This document shows, piece after piece, positions 20,561-31,569 of a DNA stretch of 64,000 nucleotides. The first letter of the stretch is position 1. Each line of letters starts with the position of its first letter. The notes under the pieces were generated by a model. It saw only the letters and a program-made list of their open reading frames with translations, had not been told where the DNA came from and did not search any database. The translations under genes were made by a program, and so were the position numbers. Source of the stretch: Hemicordylus capensis (lineage: Eukaryota > Chordata > Lepidosauria > Squamata > Cordylidae); contig NC_069669.1 of the NCBI RefSeq assembly GCF_027244095.1, positions 5,358,501 through 5,422,500 on the forward strand. The letters are read 5' to 3'.

Positions 20561-21799
20561 CATGGCCTTCTTAGTGTCTGTATACTGGTGAAGCCCGGAT
20601 TTGTCTGGGGGGCGTTTTTCCCGTGCTGGACTTCACGTCTTTGCACTGTCTGTCTTAGTGGCCATACAGTGGGTTTCGGGTATCACTTTTTCCAATTGGA
20701 TTTTACATTTTTTTCTTTGTATTTTACATTTCAATGTCTGGGGGAGCTTCAATCCTGGTTATATGACTTTGCTCTTCTTTTTCTGAATGGTGATGAAGCG
20801 GTACCTCCGGCCTTGCGTGGTACGACAGTAGGGGTGCGACATTTCTGACCTCTTCAAGCGGTGTGGTATGCTGAGCACGCTCTGCTGGCTGAAAGCACAC
20901 GGTGAGTGGACTGATCAGACCAGGAGATGTGTCGTGAAACCTCAAGCTTTGTGGTCTCATTCCCTTTGGCTTGGGCTCTTGCATGAACATAGATTGTCCT
21001 CAACATGCCCTTCTTAAGAGAGAAAAGAGTAAAGAACAAGCTTTTGTCTTTGTTTAGAAGACAAAGGGGAGGGGGACAATAAAGTGTGGAAATCTGGGCT
21101 TAGGCACATCGGGTAGGCAGAAAAGAACACAAGTGGGTAAGGATAAGGAGGATAAAGATTCTGAATCTTTTTGGTTCTCCGTGTTTTTAAAAGAGAATAA
21201 GAGAAAGATTGAAGGAACAACTGCAGAACAAGGAGAAAGAACATCAGAAAGTCCCAACAGGAGCCCTGAAGACTAACTGGAGAAGTGGGAGGAGAAGACC
21301 GGATAACAAGAAGCAGGAGAGAAGAAACAGGCAGGCTCCCTCCTCGGAGCTGACTGCCTCCTTCACGACTGAGTAGCAATTCTGTCACATAGAAATATCC
21401 CCACATTGCTGTGAGCCTGTTTCAACCCAAGATGGCGACCATCTCCAAAGGACTTCACTTTTTGGTGGCGTCTATATATTGGCACAGCCCTGTGAATCTG
21501 CTTGGCCTGTCAGCTGGTGGGGGTCTCAAAAGAGCGGCATGCTTGAGGGGCAGTTTTTCTGGCAGTTCAGTCTTCATGCCTGACCCTGTGTCTCGGCTGC
21601 TTCCTGCTCTGAGAAATCCCCAAGGTACTTGGAGTGTGGTTTTCTTCATTCCTGGCTTGATATCTCTGCTTCAGATTGCTCAGAGCCTCCACTGAGATGT
21701 CTGGAGAGCCACTGGCCTTGGGTGTGTCCAGGGTTTTATCCTAGATGGCTTCTCTGCCCCCCATTATTTCTGTGTGCTGCTTGCAATATTGTTTAAATA

Positions 21800-22900
21800 C
21801 AAACTTAAAATATGTTAGAAACTAAAACAAAAATAGCTGTTGCATAGGATAACATCTAAAAGGATAGGATCAAACCTAAAAAGAATAAACAAGTGTAGTA
21901 TAATATAAGTAGGATAACATCTAAAAGATTAGGATAAAATCTAAAAAGGTTCAACAAGTGTAGTATAATATAAGACATACAGATCTATTAACTTAATTAG
22001 GAAGGCTAATAGGAACTAAAATGAAGCATTTTCAACGTAGATTAGATATTCTAGACCAACTAGTGTATTAAAATAATATTCAAAGCAGCATATGGGAATG
22101 GTGAGAAAAAGCACTTTGCTACTGAAAGTCTGAAAGGCCAGAACCCATCCACCACTCGCTCATGTAGCTCTTCCGTGGCTCCGAGTCTCTTCCTGCTAGC
22201 ATCTTACAGACTATTCCCCCTTTGATGCAAAGATGGGTGCTTGGGCAATTTGATGTAGAAATAAAGATCAATATTGTCTTTGTGTAGCTTTGCTTACTGA
22301 CAGGCTTATAGGATGCTGAAGAGGGTATTTCTGTCAAGCACCCAGAACTGATTCTTATTTCAAGTTGTTTTAACCTGTGTTTTTTTGTAAATGGCCCAGA
22401 GCCATGAGGTTTGGGTGGTCATAAGCAAATATGCTAAATAAAAAGCTCTCCGTATTGTCTGCTAGAATCAAAGATTGCCATAGTTTGTTGAAAGAGTTGT
22501 GGCATTCAAGAAGTACTGTTGTCCTGGGCTAGAGTTGGTGCAGCTCTTGCTGGAGAAACTGAGGCTGAGATCCTGCTTGATGAAGAACAGATGCTCATGA
22601 AATAAAGGCGAGGAGGGTCTGGCGTGAGATACACTTTCTTGGAAACAAAGGACATTTTGAAAAATGGCACTGCTGGGATCAAATGAAGACTGTTAGGAAA
22701 GAGACCTCTCCCCCACCTAATGGTTAAATTGGGTTAAATGAATGATTTTGGTCAAACAAGCTCAGTCCCAGTTTGCCCAGAGCACAAGAGGAATAGACTG
22801 GACCATATAATTACATCTCTTCCTCCACTTTTTGCTCTCTCTGCAGCCTGGACCTAAAGGCCTTTGTCTCTCCTCCACTCCTGCCTGTTAAGCGTCACTC
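21800..22900. other. Intergenic AT-rich DNA
   Basis: AT-rich with internal short repeats ('aggataacatctaaaag', 'caagtgtagtataatataag' twice, 21850-21975) and a LINE-like 3' end at 22365-22445 ('gtaaatggcccagagcc', ending 'gctaaataaa'). No gene seen. Confidence 0.5.
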
Positions 22901-22919
22901 ACCCCACACACGCTATTTT

Positions 22920-23230
22920 TAACATGTGGGTTGAGGGTACAAACAGCAACTGGACCAACAAGAATATAGAACAGGTATATTTATGCATGAGCAGAAACAG
23001 TTGAAACACTCAAGGTATTCCCATCCCACATCATGCTTTCCCCACTCTTCTGTCTCTAAAGCATCTGGCACTGGCCACAATCACATTCGTAGTAGGGGCC
23101 AGTGGCAACCACTCCACCCAGGACAGACTGGAGAGGATTTGGGGGGGCCCGGGGTGGGTGGAGGCCCTGGTGTCTGGCCTCAGAGTCCAGGGTCAGAGTG
23201 CCCCTGGGTGCAATTTTGAAAGAGTAACAT
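22920..23230 (-). repeat. Relic of a C/D-type gene intron
   Basis: The sequence from 'gggtacaaacagcaactgg' through 'ggacagactggagaggattt' matches part of the large intron of gene D (45550-45800) and, inverted, of gene C (30800-31070). No exons adjoin it, so this is a dead fragment of another family copy. Confidence 0.65.
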
Positions 23231-23752
23231 GCCAAGCAGGAGGACAGGCCCTTTTCTCCTGTCATCTTTGTGGGGAATGTCTCCAGTGCTCTCTTTCCAA
23301 AGGCAATTGACCTCCCAACCACACAAGGTGCTTCTCACAGATGCAGTAACTGTGGTCCTTCTTCAAGGCACACTCTGCCATGCTTTGAGGGTCGAGTTAC
23401 ACCTGCCTCGTATCACTCCATATCCCCACCAGTAAAATCTTTGTCGCTGGGGTTGCCACCTTCCAGACCTGCCCTGGAAGTTCCAGGAACTGACCTCCAT
23501 CTCCAGGTAACTTGAAGGCAACCCTTGAGATTGAGAAGGAAGGCGAGCAGGGGCCGTCCCACATCGTGACTCGCCACCCCGACCCAGCAACCCCCGGGAG
23601 AGGCAGAAGCGTGGGTCGTGTCCTCCTCCAGGCCCTTTCCGCGCCGAGGGGGCCGAGGCTGGCCAGGCTTGTAGGCCGACTCCCCTCCCCTCCCCTGACC
23701 CCACCCGCAGCCCAAAGAGACGCCAGAGAGCCGCGCATCAGAGGCCAACAAG

Positions 23753-23758
23753 TTTATT
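23753..23758 (-). terminator. Poly(A) signal of gene B
   Basis: AATAAA on the minus strand, about 97 nt after the stop codon, followed by the same 'cttgttggcc' as in A1. Confidence 0.75.
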
Positions 23759-23854
23759 GCTGCCGACTGGGAGGCGCATTGCTGCGGCTGCCGCTGGTGT
23801 GCGGAGAGGGAGGGAAGGGAGGCCTCGGTGTCCGGCGCGGCGCTCTCCTTCCGC

Positions 23855-24381
23855 TTAGCGGTGCCTAGTGGTCAGCTCTAGGCTCAGACGCCTGAGGAAC
23901 GCGTCGCAGGAGAGCTGCAGCTCGGGGATGATGGGACCTCCGTTGTCGAGGGCGATGTTCATCCGGAGGACTTGGCGCGGTGACTGCGGAGGGAGGAGGA
24001 AGAGCGTCAGAGGCGGGGGATCACCGGGACGCCTCTCCGCCCTACGGGGCCAGCACAGCAGGACGGCCACGAATGCCTCGCCCCGCGCCGTCCAGGCTTG
24101 GCCCCAGAGCGACTGCCGGACTGTCTGCTGGGGGGGGGGGGGAGGCCAGGCAGGCAGGCAGCGAAGGCGGACAAGGGAGCGTCGTCCGGCCAGACCGAGC
24201 CAGCAGCAGCAGGACGGCCAGGAACACCGCCCCCGCCCCGCGCCGTCCGGGGAGCCCAGGAGGAGGGCAGTGCAGAGGGCAGCTGCAGCGCTTGGCCCCG
24301 GGAGGGAGAGAGGCGACTCACCCCAAAGTTGGTCGGGTCCACTCGCAGCGGGCTGAGCATGTCGGCAGCGACCAGGGACAT
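23855..24381 (-). CDS. Small-protein family gene B (62 aa, two exons)
   Basis: Two-exon model like A1. Exon 1 (24381-24322) opens with ATGTCCCTG and gives 20 codons (MSLVAADMLSPLRVDP onwards), then a GT donor 'GGG|gtgagt'. A compact 338-bp intron leads to exon 3 (23983-23855), 42 codons plus TAA. The exon 3 product contains NGGPIIP and the motif CDAF-x3-L-x3-L, and ends TTRHR. The intron is much shorter than in A1/A2 because it lacks their repeat insertion and inverted-repeat arms, so B best represents the ancestral two-exon form. A GATATAAG TATA box lies 50 nt upstream of the ATG. A single cysteine is present and no signal peptide. The family is unrecognised and its function unknown. Confidence 0.7.
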
Positions 24382-24431
24382 CTTGGCAGTTGGTCTCAGA
24401 CTCCGATGCCGAGCGAGCCCCACCAGCAGCC

Positions 24432-24439
24432 CTTATATC
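24432..24439 (-). promoter_or_regulatory. TATA box of gene B
   Basis: GATATAAG on the minus strand with GGGGCGGGGC-type GC boxes nearby, as in A1 and A2. Confidence 0.7.
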
Positions 24440-25043
24440 TGGGATGGGAGGCCCCGCCTCGATCGCCGCTCCTCCTTCGGCCGGAGGCGCCCCGCCCATC
24501 CCTGCTGCCTCCGGGCGTCTGCTGCGGGAGGCGGGGAGGGCGAGAGCAGCAGCCCGCTCCCTCCGGCAGGCTGGAAGGCCGGCCCCCGCAGGATCGGCGC
24601 AGGAAGGCGTCCAACGATGCTCTCCGCTCCCCTGCTCTGCAGGTTTGCTGCTGGTCCCTCTGCTCTGAAGGGCTCCTCCTGTCCTGCTGCAGGGATGGGC
24701 TTTGGCCCCGCAGAGCCATGCGGGGGAGGGGGCTGCGCACGCTACTCTGCAGATCTCACTTTAGGTTAGAACACTGCAAGCAGTGGCAAGGCGTTCCTCT
24801 GGCCATTTGGAAGGGCCACTCTCTGGCTGGCTTTCTGCTGTAGAGTTGGGCAACCTCAACCTATTGCAAGGTTGTAATACTCAGAGTTGTAATACTGTGC
24901 ACTCTTTACAGGAGAGAATATTTTGGAGGATTATTCTACCCATTCTGTTAAATGTATTGGAGAATATTCTTGACAGGCCTTCGTTCATACTCCAGTAAAA
25001 ACTTGCTGACTGACAAGCAGGCCTGTTTATCCGCCACCCGCTG

Positions 25044-25070
25044 CTTTCTTTCTTTCTTTCTTTCTTTCTT
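25044..25070. repeat. (TTTC)n microsatellite
   Basis: About six TTTC units followed by T and G runs. The paralogous position near 27960 is not expanded. Confidence 0.9.
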
Positions 25071-25639
25071 TTTTGGGGGGTGTGTGTGTAATCTCTACAA
25101 CTGCATCACAGGAAAGGGTGGAAATGATTGTTTAGGTTTTGAACTCCTTCAGCCAGAGGAAATGAACTTGAAATGTGATTGAGCTTTCCTAATCTGTCCC
25201 TGGTCTCCCTTTTCCCCTTGCCAGAAATCAATGTATTAGGAACAGCGAATGAGAGAGAAAGGGAGCAGGACAGGTTTTCTGGCAGGCCCCATGCAGAAGG
25301 CCTCCAAGGTCCCTTCCATCTTCAGAACAAAACAAAACTCTAAAGATGAGTAATGGAGAAGACCTTACTTTTTCCTCATCACTGAATTATAGAAGGGCTG
25401 AGATCAAACTGAAAAGGCTCTGTCCTTAAAGACAGTCAAGGAGTTTCATTCCATCACTTGCACCCATGGAGATCAACAAGGCTTGAAGCAAATTTAAAGA
25501 CAGGTACTGGGTCCTCTAAGTATTTAGGGCTTTTTTCTCACAGGCAGAAAGAAAGTTAAAATATGACTCCCACAGTATCAGCTGTCCCTACAGGCAGGGG
25601 GTGGCTGTGTCCCATTAAGGGGAATGATGCCTTCTCCTT

Positions 25640-26460
25640 CTGCAATGCAATCAAGCAGACCATACAATTAGTGGCTATTAGGTTGCGTTGTGGATTTATT
25701 GAATGATACACTTTATTTGTTGGACATCCCATTACAACTTGTTCTCAGGCTGGCTCAATAAAAATTTATGGGGTTGGAGATGTGCAGACAGTTGGTGCCT
25801 CTTAGCCTCTGCCAGATGGGCAAGGTGAAGGCTGCCCTAATCCACTGCGCCTGCTGCCTCTTGCAGTAAAAAGATGCTGAGAGATGCCTGCAATTTCTGG
25901 CCATTTTCATGTGAAGGAGCGAAGCACAAGGGCGGTTCCCAGAGGCATGTCCTGCCTCATCCAAGGGGGCCAGTGCAGTGTCAAGTCTCAGCCTTGCCTC
26001 TGACCAGCGGGCTGGAGAAGCACCCCTCCCTCATAGCCCCAGCCACCCCCACCCCCCTGCAGTCTAGGAATGCTAAGGCCTAACCTGCAGTGGGCCTGCC
26101 TCCAGAGTCCAGACCCATGCGCATGAAAGTCCTCTGCACACTAGCCAAGTGTTAAGTGTGAAGGGCTTCCTTCTGTCCCCAGAAATGCCGGCCCAGGCAC
26201 CGCTGTCTTCTCCTTCCTGGGGGCATGTGGGGACACCTGCCCCAGTTTGCTCTAGCAGGGCAAATTCCTGCCAAAGCAGGGGTGTCGCTATACCTGGAGC
26301 GTCTTTGAAGGGGAGGAGAATGTCCCTGGTCAGACCCCTGAAGGAGTGGGGTTTCTGGCTCCTTCTGCTGCAGCCATCCCAAGGGGGCTGCAAGTGGCTG
26401 AGCAGAACGCCTGAGGGCGCACGCTGTCAGCGCAGGGGATTCAGGCCCCAAGAGGGAGCA
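25640..26460 (+). repeat. Orphan upstream block of a gene unit
   Basis: Matches 28290-29220, the region upstream of gene C, apart from internal deletions. No promoter or exons follow, because homology ends at the hAT element starting at 26459. Confidence 0.85.
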
Positions 26461-27519
26461 GAGGCGTATCTAGGGAAAATAGTGCCTAGGGCAAGCACTG
26501 AAATTGAGCCCCCTGTCCAAGCACCTGACACCCATCTTTCAGATAACTTTACCATAGTATCAGCTGAAAAATACAAGTCAGGCTCGTTAATCTTTTAATA
26601 TTTCAAGAACTATTTAGCAGTGGATGTAGCCAGACCAAGAATTGCTGGAAAACTACAAATTTTAGTATGCTGGGGCTCATGAGATATCCAAATACTCTGG
26701 GGAGGTGTACTTGGAAAACTAAACAGAAGTGCCTGTCTAATTCTCTACTATGCATTGTAGCATCACTATTACATAAGTTTTAAAAATAAATGGAGAATTT
26801 GTCTTTCCCCAGATACTCTGAAAATAATTAAAGGATATGCAGAATAAACTGTGTCACTGCTTGGAATATATTCTAGTACTTCAGAAAGACAGTTAAAATG
26901 AGAGAAAGAGAGCAAGAAACTTCCAGTGGGCCTTAATACTAAGGATTTAACACTGATTCAAAGACAAACTCACCATTAATAGCCATATTATTAAGACATC
27001 ACATTTAACTCACTTCTCACAAGAAGCAAAGTAAGAGCAAATGAATACAATCCTAGCTCATAAGCTTCAGCTCAGTATTCACAAGCCCTGATTCTCTGTA
27101 CATAGTACCAAACTGAATATGTATGCAGTGACTTATATTATATCAATTTTTAAATTTTTTTACCTTTAGCTCCCCCAGGGGGCTTTCTAAAGGCCGTGGG
27201 AGGGTCTGCAAATGTCCCCCCTCCTTCTGCTGGTCTCTAGGGCCTCACAGGGACCATTTGAGCATGTGCGGTGGCCATCTTTAAAAAATAGTTTTTTTAA
27301 AAAATGGCTGCTGAAAACAAACTGACTGCCGCGCATGCTCAAATGGCCTCTGCAAGGCCTGGCATGGCCTACGGCCTCACAGAGGCCGTTTGAGCATGCG
27401 CGGTGGCCATTTTATTTTTGGCAGCCATTTTAAAAAAATTAATTCCAAAAAATGGCGCCCCCTCTTCAAGTGGTGCCTGGGGCACGTGCCCTGCCTGCCC
27501 CACCCTAGATATGCCACGG
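26459..27519. mobile_element. hAT-type element, about 1.06 kb, non-autonomous
   Basis: The left end is CAGAGGCGTATCTAGGG and the right end reads 'ccctagatatgccacgg', its near reverse complement. The interior holds direct and inverted copies of 'tttgagcatgcgcggtggcc' around 27250-27415. The flanking octamers match only at five of eight positions, so the target duplication is decayed. No transposase frame is visible. Confidence 0.75.
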
Positions 27520-28289
27520 GTAGGCAGAAACCCAAACAAGACTGGGGTGATAGCAAAAATACAAAATTTTGAAGGATAAAAGAAACAGGGAAGAATAAAA
27601 AACATGAGCTTGAGATGGGTAGTTTAAAGCACTGCAACCTTAGCGCCCCTGTTGGCGTTGGAACGACAACTCACAGCATCATCAGACTCACAGTTGTTGT
27701 TCAATGGCTGGAGAGTCAAGGTTACCTGCCCCTGGTCCAAAGGATGAAAGGAGGAGTCAAGGAGGTGGGGTTTCTGTGGGAAAGAATACTCTGCACTCTT
27801 TGGAATAGGAGAGAATATTTTGGAGGATTATTCTACCCATACTATTAAATGTATTGGAGAATATTCTTGCCAGGCCTTCGTTCATACATGAGTAAAAACT
27901 TGCTGACTGACCAGCAGAGAATAAAAGAATGTTGCCTGTTTATCCCCCACCCCACTGCCTTTTTTCTTTCCTTTTTTGGCATAATCTCTACAACTGCATC
28001 ACAGGAAAGGGTGGAAATGATTGTTTAGGTTTTGGACTGCTTCAGCCAGAGGAAATGAACTTGAAAAAATGTGATTGAGCTTTCCTAATTGGTCTCTGAT
28101 CTCCCTTCTCCCCCTTGCCAGAGATCAATGGAGATCAACAAGGCTTGAAACGCCTTTAAACACAGGTACTGGGCCCTCTAAGTATTTTTTCTCACAGGCA
28201 GAAAGAAAGTTAAAATGTGACTCCCACAGTATCAGCTGCCCCTATAGGCAGGGGGTGGCTGTGTCCCATTAAGGGGAATGATGCCTTCT

Positions 28290-29220
28290 CCTTCTGCAAT
28301 GCAATCAAGCAGACCATACAATTAGTGGCTATTAGGTTGCGTTGTGGATTTATTGAATGATACACTTTATTTGTTGGACATCTCATTACAACTTGTTCTC
28401 AGGCTGGCTCAATAAAAATTTATGGGGTTGGAGATGTGCAGACAGTTGGTGCCTCTTAGCAGCACATGGTTAGATTGCTGCAATTCAGTGGCAGTGGTTG
28501 TGTCCACAGAACTCTTAGGAAGCTTTCGGCATCCCCTGGCAGTTCCTTGAGCCCTGTGGAGTAGACATGCTTTCCATTCGGAGGGTTGGACGAGGGAAGG
28601 AGCAGTTGGGGGGCGGAAGGGCTTTGGCTCTTTCCAGCAGTGCTGCCCTAACTAACGCGGCCTCTGCCAGCTGGGCAAGGTGAAGGCTGCCCTAATCCAC
28701 TGCGCCTGCTGCCTCTTGCAGTAAAAAGATGCTGAGAGATGCCTGCAATTTCTGGCCATTTTAATGTGAAGGAGCGAAGCACAAGGGCGGTTCCCAGAGG
28801 CATGTCCTGCCTCATCCAAGGGGGCCAGTGCAGTGTCAAGTCTCAGCCTTGCCTCTGACCAGCGGGCTGGAGAAGCACCCCTCCCTCGTAGCCCCCGCCA
28901 CCCCCAACCCCCTGCAGTCTAAGAATGCTAAGGCCTAACCCGCAGTGGGCCTGCCTCCAGAGTCCAGACCATGCGCATGAAAGTCCTCTGCACACTAGCC
29001 AAGTGTTAAGTGTGAAGGGCTTCCTTCTGTCCCCAGAAATGCCGGCCCAGGCACCGCTGTCTTCTCCTTCCTGGGGGCACGTGGGGACACCTGCCCCAGT
29101 TTGCTCTAGCAGGGGAAATTCCTGCCAGAGCAGAGGTGTCGCTATACCTGGAGCCTCTTTGAAGGGGAGGAGAATGTCCCTGGTCAGATCCCTGAAGGAG
29201 TGGGGTTTCTGGCTCCTTCT
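28290..29220 (+). repeat. Upstream block of gene C unit
   Basis: Shared with 25640-26460 and, in part, with 38600-39140 and the E-unit block at 6050-6470. It ends about 500 bp upstream of the gene C TATA box. Confidence 0.8.
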
Positions 29221-29732
29221 GCTGAGTGGGGCCTGATTCTGTACCCGGACCTGGAGTGAGAGGCTGCCGCGATGCTTCTCCTTCCGAGCGGCCAGGAGTC
29301 TCTCTTAAGGGGCCGCAAAGTGACGCCAGGCCTGGGGGGGGGGGGCGGCGGCAATCAGGAGTGCCTGCCCCCCTCCCCCTTATGCCCCAAACTGCCTGTA
29401 GGAGCGGCGACCTGTGCCCCAGCCCTCCTGCGCCCTCCGTCCAGAATGGCTCCTTACTCCAGCCCTGGGGCCGCAGGGGTGCCCAGCCGGCCACTTGCGA
29501 CCAAAGCCAGGGCGTCTCCTCCAGGGCCATTTGCCCGCGCAGGGCAGGCCCCTTCAGGGGAGCCACAGAGGGAGAGCCAGCAGCCAGCCCGAAGGGGCCG
29601 TGGGCGTGTGAGCAGGATCCAGGCCAGGCGGGGCGTCGACCTGCTGCCGGGCCTGCCCGCTCCGCCTCCAACAGGCGTCCGGAGGCAGCGGGGGTGGCGA
29701 GGGAGGCGGGCGTCGAGCCTCCCCGCCGTCGC

Positions 29733-29739
29733 ATAAAAG
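29733..29739 (+). promoter_or_regulatory. TATA box of gene C
   Basis: ATAAAAG followed by the same 'ggctgctgctgctgctg' as in E, F and D. The kB-like site of those genes is not conserved here. Confidence 0.75.
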
Positions 29740-29823
29740 GGCTGCTGCTGCTGCTGCTGCGGTCGGGCTCCATCGGCACCACCACCGAGGACTCCGAACT
29801 GCCAGGAAGTCGTCGCTGGGAGC

Positions 29824-30191
29824 CAGAGGCGTAACTATAGGGGGGGGCAGGGGGGGGCACGTGCCCCGGGCGCCATCTTTTCTGGTCACGTGGGGGGCGC
29901 CACCATGACAATTTTTTTTTTAATTTTTTGTTAATACAAATGTTTCCTGCTCAGTGCAGCAGCGCTGCAGCAGCCAAGGGAGCGCGTTGGTGCCCCCTCC
30001 CCCACGAGCGGTCCCTTCTGCGCCGCCCGTGCCCCCCCATTGCTTTGCTGGCGCCTGGCGGCCAGTCAGTGGCCTGGCTTGGCGGCGGCGGGCGCTTGTG
30101 AGGAAAAACCTAAGTATAATGTAGTATGTTGGGGGGCGGGGGTGCCTTTCAGTGCTTGCCCCGGGCGCCGTTTCCCCTAGTTACGCCTCTG
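29824..30191. mobile_element. hAT element inserted in exon 1 of gene C
   Basis: Terminal inverted repeats are CAGAGGCGTAACTA at the left and its reverse complement TAGTTACGCCTCTG at the right. Perfect 8-bp target duplications CTGGGAGC lie at 29816-29823 and 30192-30199, diagnostic of the hAT superfamily. The 368-bp element is non-autonomous. It lies between the TATA box and the first donor, so it adds to the 5' UTR. Confidence 0.93.
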
Positions 30192-30363
30192 CTGGGAGCA
30201 ACAACCGGCGTGGCCCTCCGGAGCAGCAGCAGCTCTGCCCGCCGCATCCCGCCCAGGTGAGCGCCCCGCCGGCCCCGGCACGCTCCGGGAGGCTCGAGCT
30301 TGTCCGCTTTGCTGAGCGTCGGTCAGTCTGCTGCTGCCTCTCTTCTCCTGCCCCCTCCGCAGA

Positions 30364-31471
30364 ATGGCGACCAGGTCCTCCATCGGCAGCAACAGGATGA
30401 CCCCCGGCGATGCCCAGGCAAGTCAGCGCGGCTCACCCGTCTCCTCCCCTGCCCGACGTGGCGGACCCGACGCCTCTGGCCAGCTTCTTTCTCCCCACCA
30501 CGACCCCGGGCTGTAGCTAGAGAATAGAGCGGATGGGTTCAAAGAGCCAGGCCCCCAGCTGCATCCCCCGCTCTTCTTCATGATCTCCCTCACTGGGGGG
30601 GGGCGTGGAAGAAAGGGGTGAACGCGGGCCCCCCCTTCCCTAGCTAGGCTCCCGCCACGAACCCGCCCCCCCCCAACAGCCTTGGAGCCTCCTCCTCTCC
30701 CCCCCTCCTCCCTGGCACCTGCCTATCCCTCCATGAGACAGAGCCTCCATAGGGCGAGCCTCCTTAATGACCTGCCAGCAGAGGGGCTTCTACCCCTGGA
30801 CTTCTGGACCCTCGTCCAAGGCCTCCACACCTCCGGGGGCCCCCCAAATCTTCCTTAGTCTCTCCCGGCGGGGATGTGCCAGGCAGCCGCACATGACTCT
30901 GAACTGGGCCAGGCAAGTGTGACTTCTGGCTCAGAGACTGGGGGGGATGGGGGCAGGAACAGGTGGGATGGGAATAGGTGGTCGAAATGTTTCTGCTCAT
31001 GCATACTTGCATCAATAGACCTGTTGTATAGTCTCACATTCTTGTGAGTTCCGTTGCTGCTTGTGCCCTCAAGAACCCAGGTGTAAAAAATACTGCGTGT
31101 GGCAAGCATGTGTGTGGGGGGGGGGGTTGGGGGGGGTGAGGATGCTGAACTTGCAGAGTGGGGCTCCGGGCGGGGGCTCCAAAGGCCTTTAGGTGCAGGC
31201 TCCAAAATTAGAGGGGGGCTTCACTTTTTGTCCCAGAGCCCCCGCCAGGCTTGCTCTGGCCCAGCTCCTAGAGGCTCATGGGGGAGCAGAGGTTCCTAAC
31301 TCCCCCTCCTCTGACGCTGTGCTGTCCCTCTTCTTTCCACAGCTGCTGCTCCCAAGCCTGCAGGTGACCAGCTGCACCCAGAATGGGGAGGCCATCGCTA
31401 TTCAGGTTCGGGCCACCTTTGATAACTTCCTAATGGAGGTGAGCCGGGTGCTGACGAGCAAATACCACTAA
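30364..31471 (+). CDS. Small-protein family gene C (60 aa)
   Basis: Exon 1 (TATA at 29733, ends CAG|gtgagc at 30256) is interrupted by a hAT element. Exon 2 (30363-30417) starts ATGGCGACC and gives 18 codons (MATRSSIGSNRMTPGDAQ). Compared with D it lacks 33 nt encoding a Met/Leu-rich stretch. The donor is the family GC type, CAG|gcaagt. After a 925-bp intron, exon 3 (31343-31471) gives 42 codons and TAA: LLLPSLQV, then NGEAIAI, then FDNF-x3-V-x3-L, ending TSKYH. An upstream ATG inside the hAT element (30126) is in frame and open, which could add 44 residues. D is the closest relative: the start of exon 3 and the 3' UTR are nearly the same, while the C-terminus differs. Poly(A) signal is at 31554-31559. 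The family is unrecognised. Confidence 0.7.
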
Positions 31472-31553
31472 AGGGAAGAAGAGCACCCCACCTGCGCTGG
31501 GCTGGACAGCTCTTCCTCTCTTAGCTAACAAATCCCCCCCGCCCCCCGCCTGC

Positions 31554-31559
31554 AATAAA
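31554..31559 (+). terminator. Poly(A) signal of gene C
   Basis: AATAAA 83 nt after the stop codon, followed by 'tctgttggccctgaatatg', shared with gene D. Confidence 0.8.
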
Positions 31560-31569
31560 TCTGTTGGCC

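Larger units (their letters stand above)
13900..21800 (+). repeat. Nested tandem-repeat array with exon-like units
   Basis: About five diverged copies of a complex unit. Each holds a 'gacctcttcaagcag' segment, 'ttggcttgggctcttg', a pyrimidine tract with 'ctttag', a Lys/Arg/Glu-rich open segment and then 'tggactt(c/t)atgtctttgcac' repeats. The two outer edges share the AT-rich piece 'aatattgtttaaatacaaac' (13971 and 21786). The array contains a 2.62-kb tandem duplication and a 318-bp higher-order repeat, annotated separately. Confidence 0.8.
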
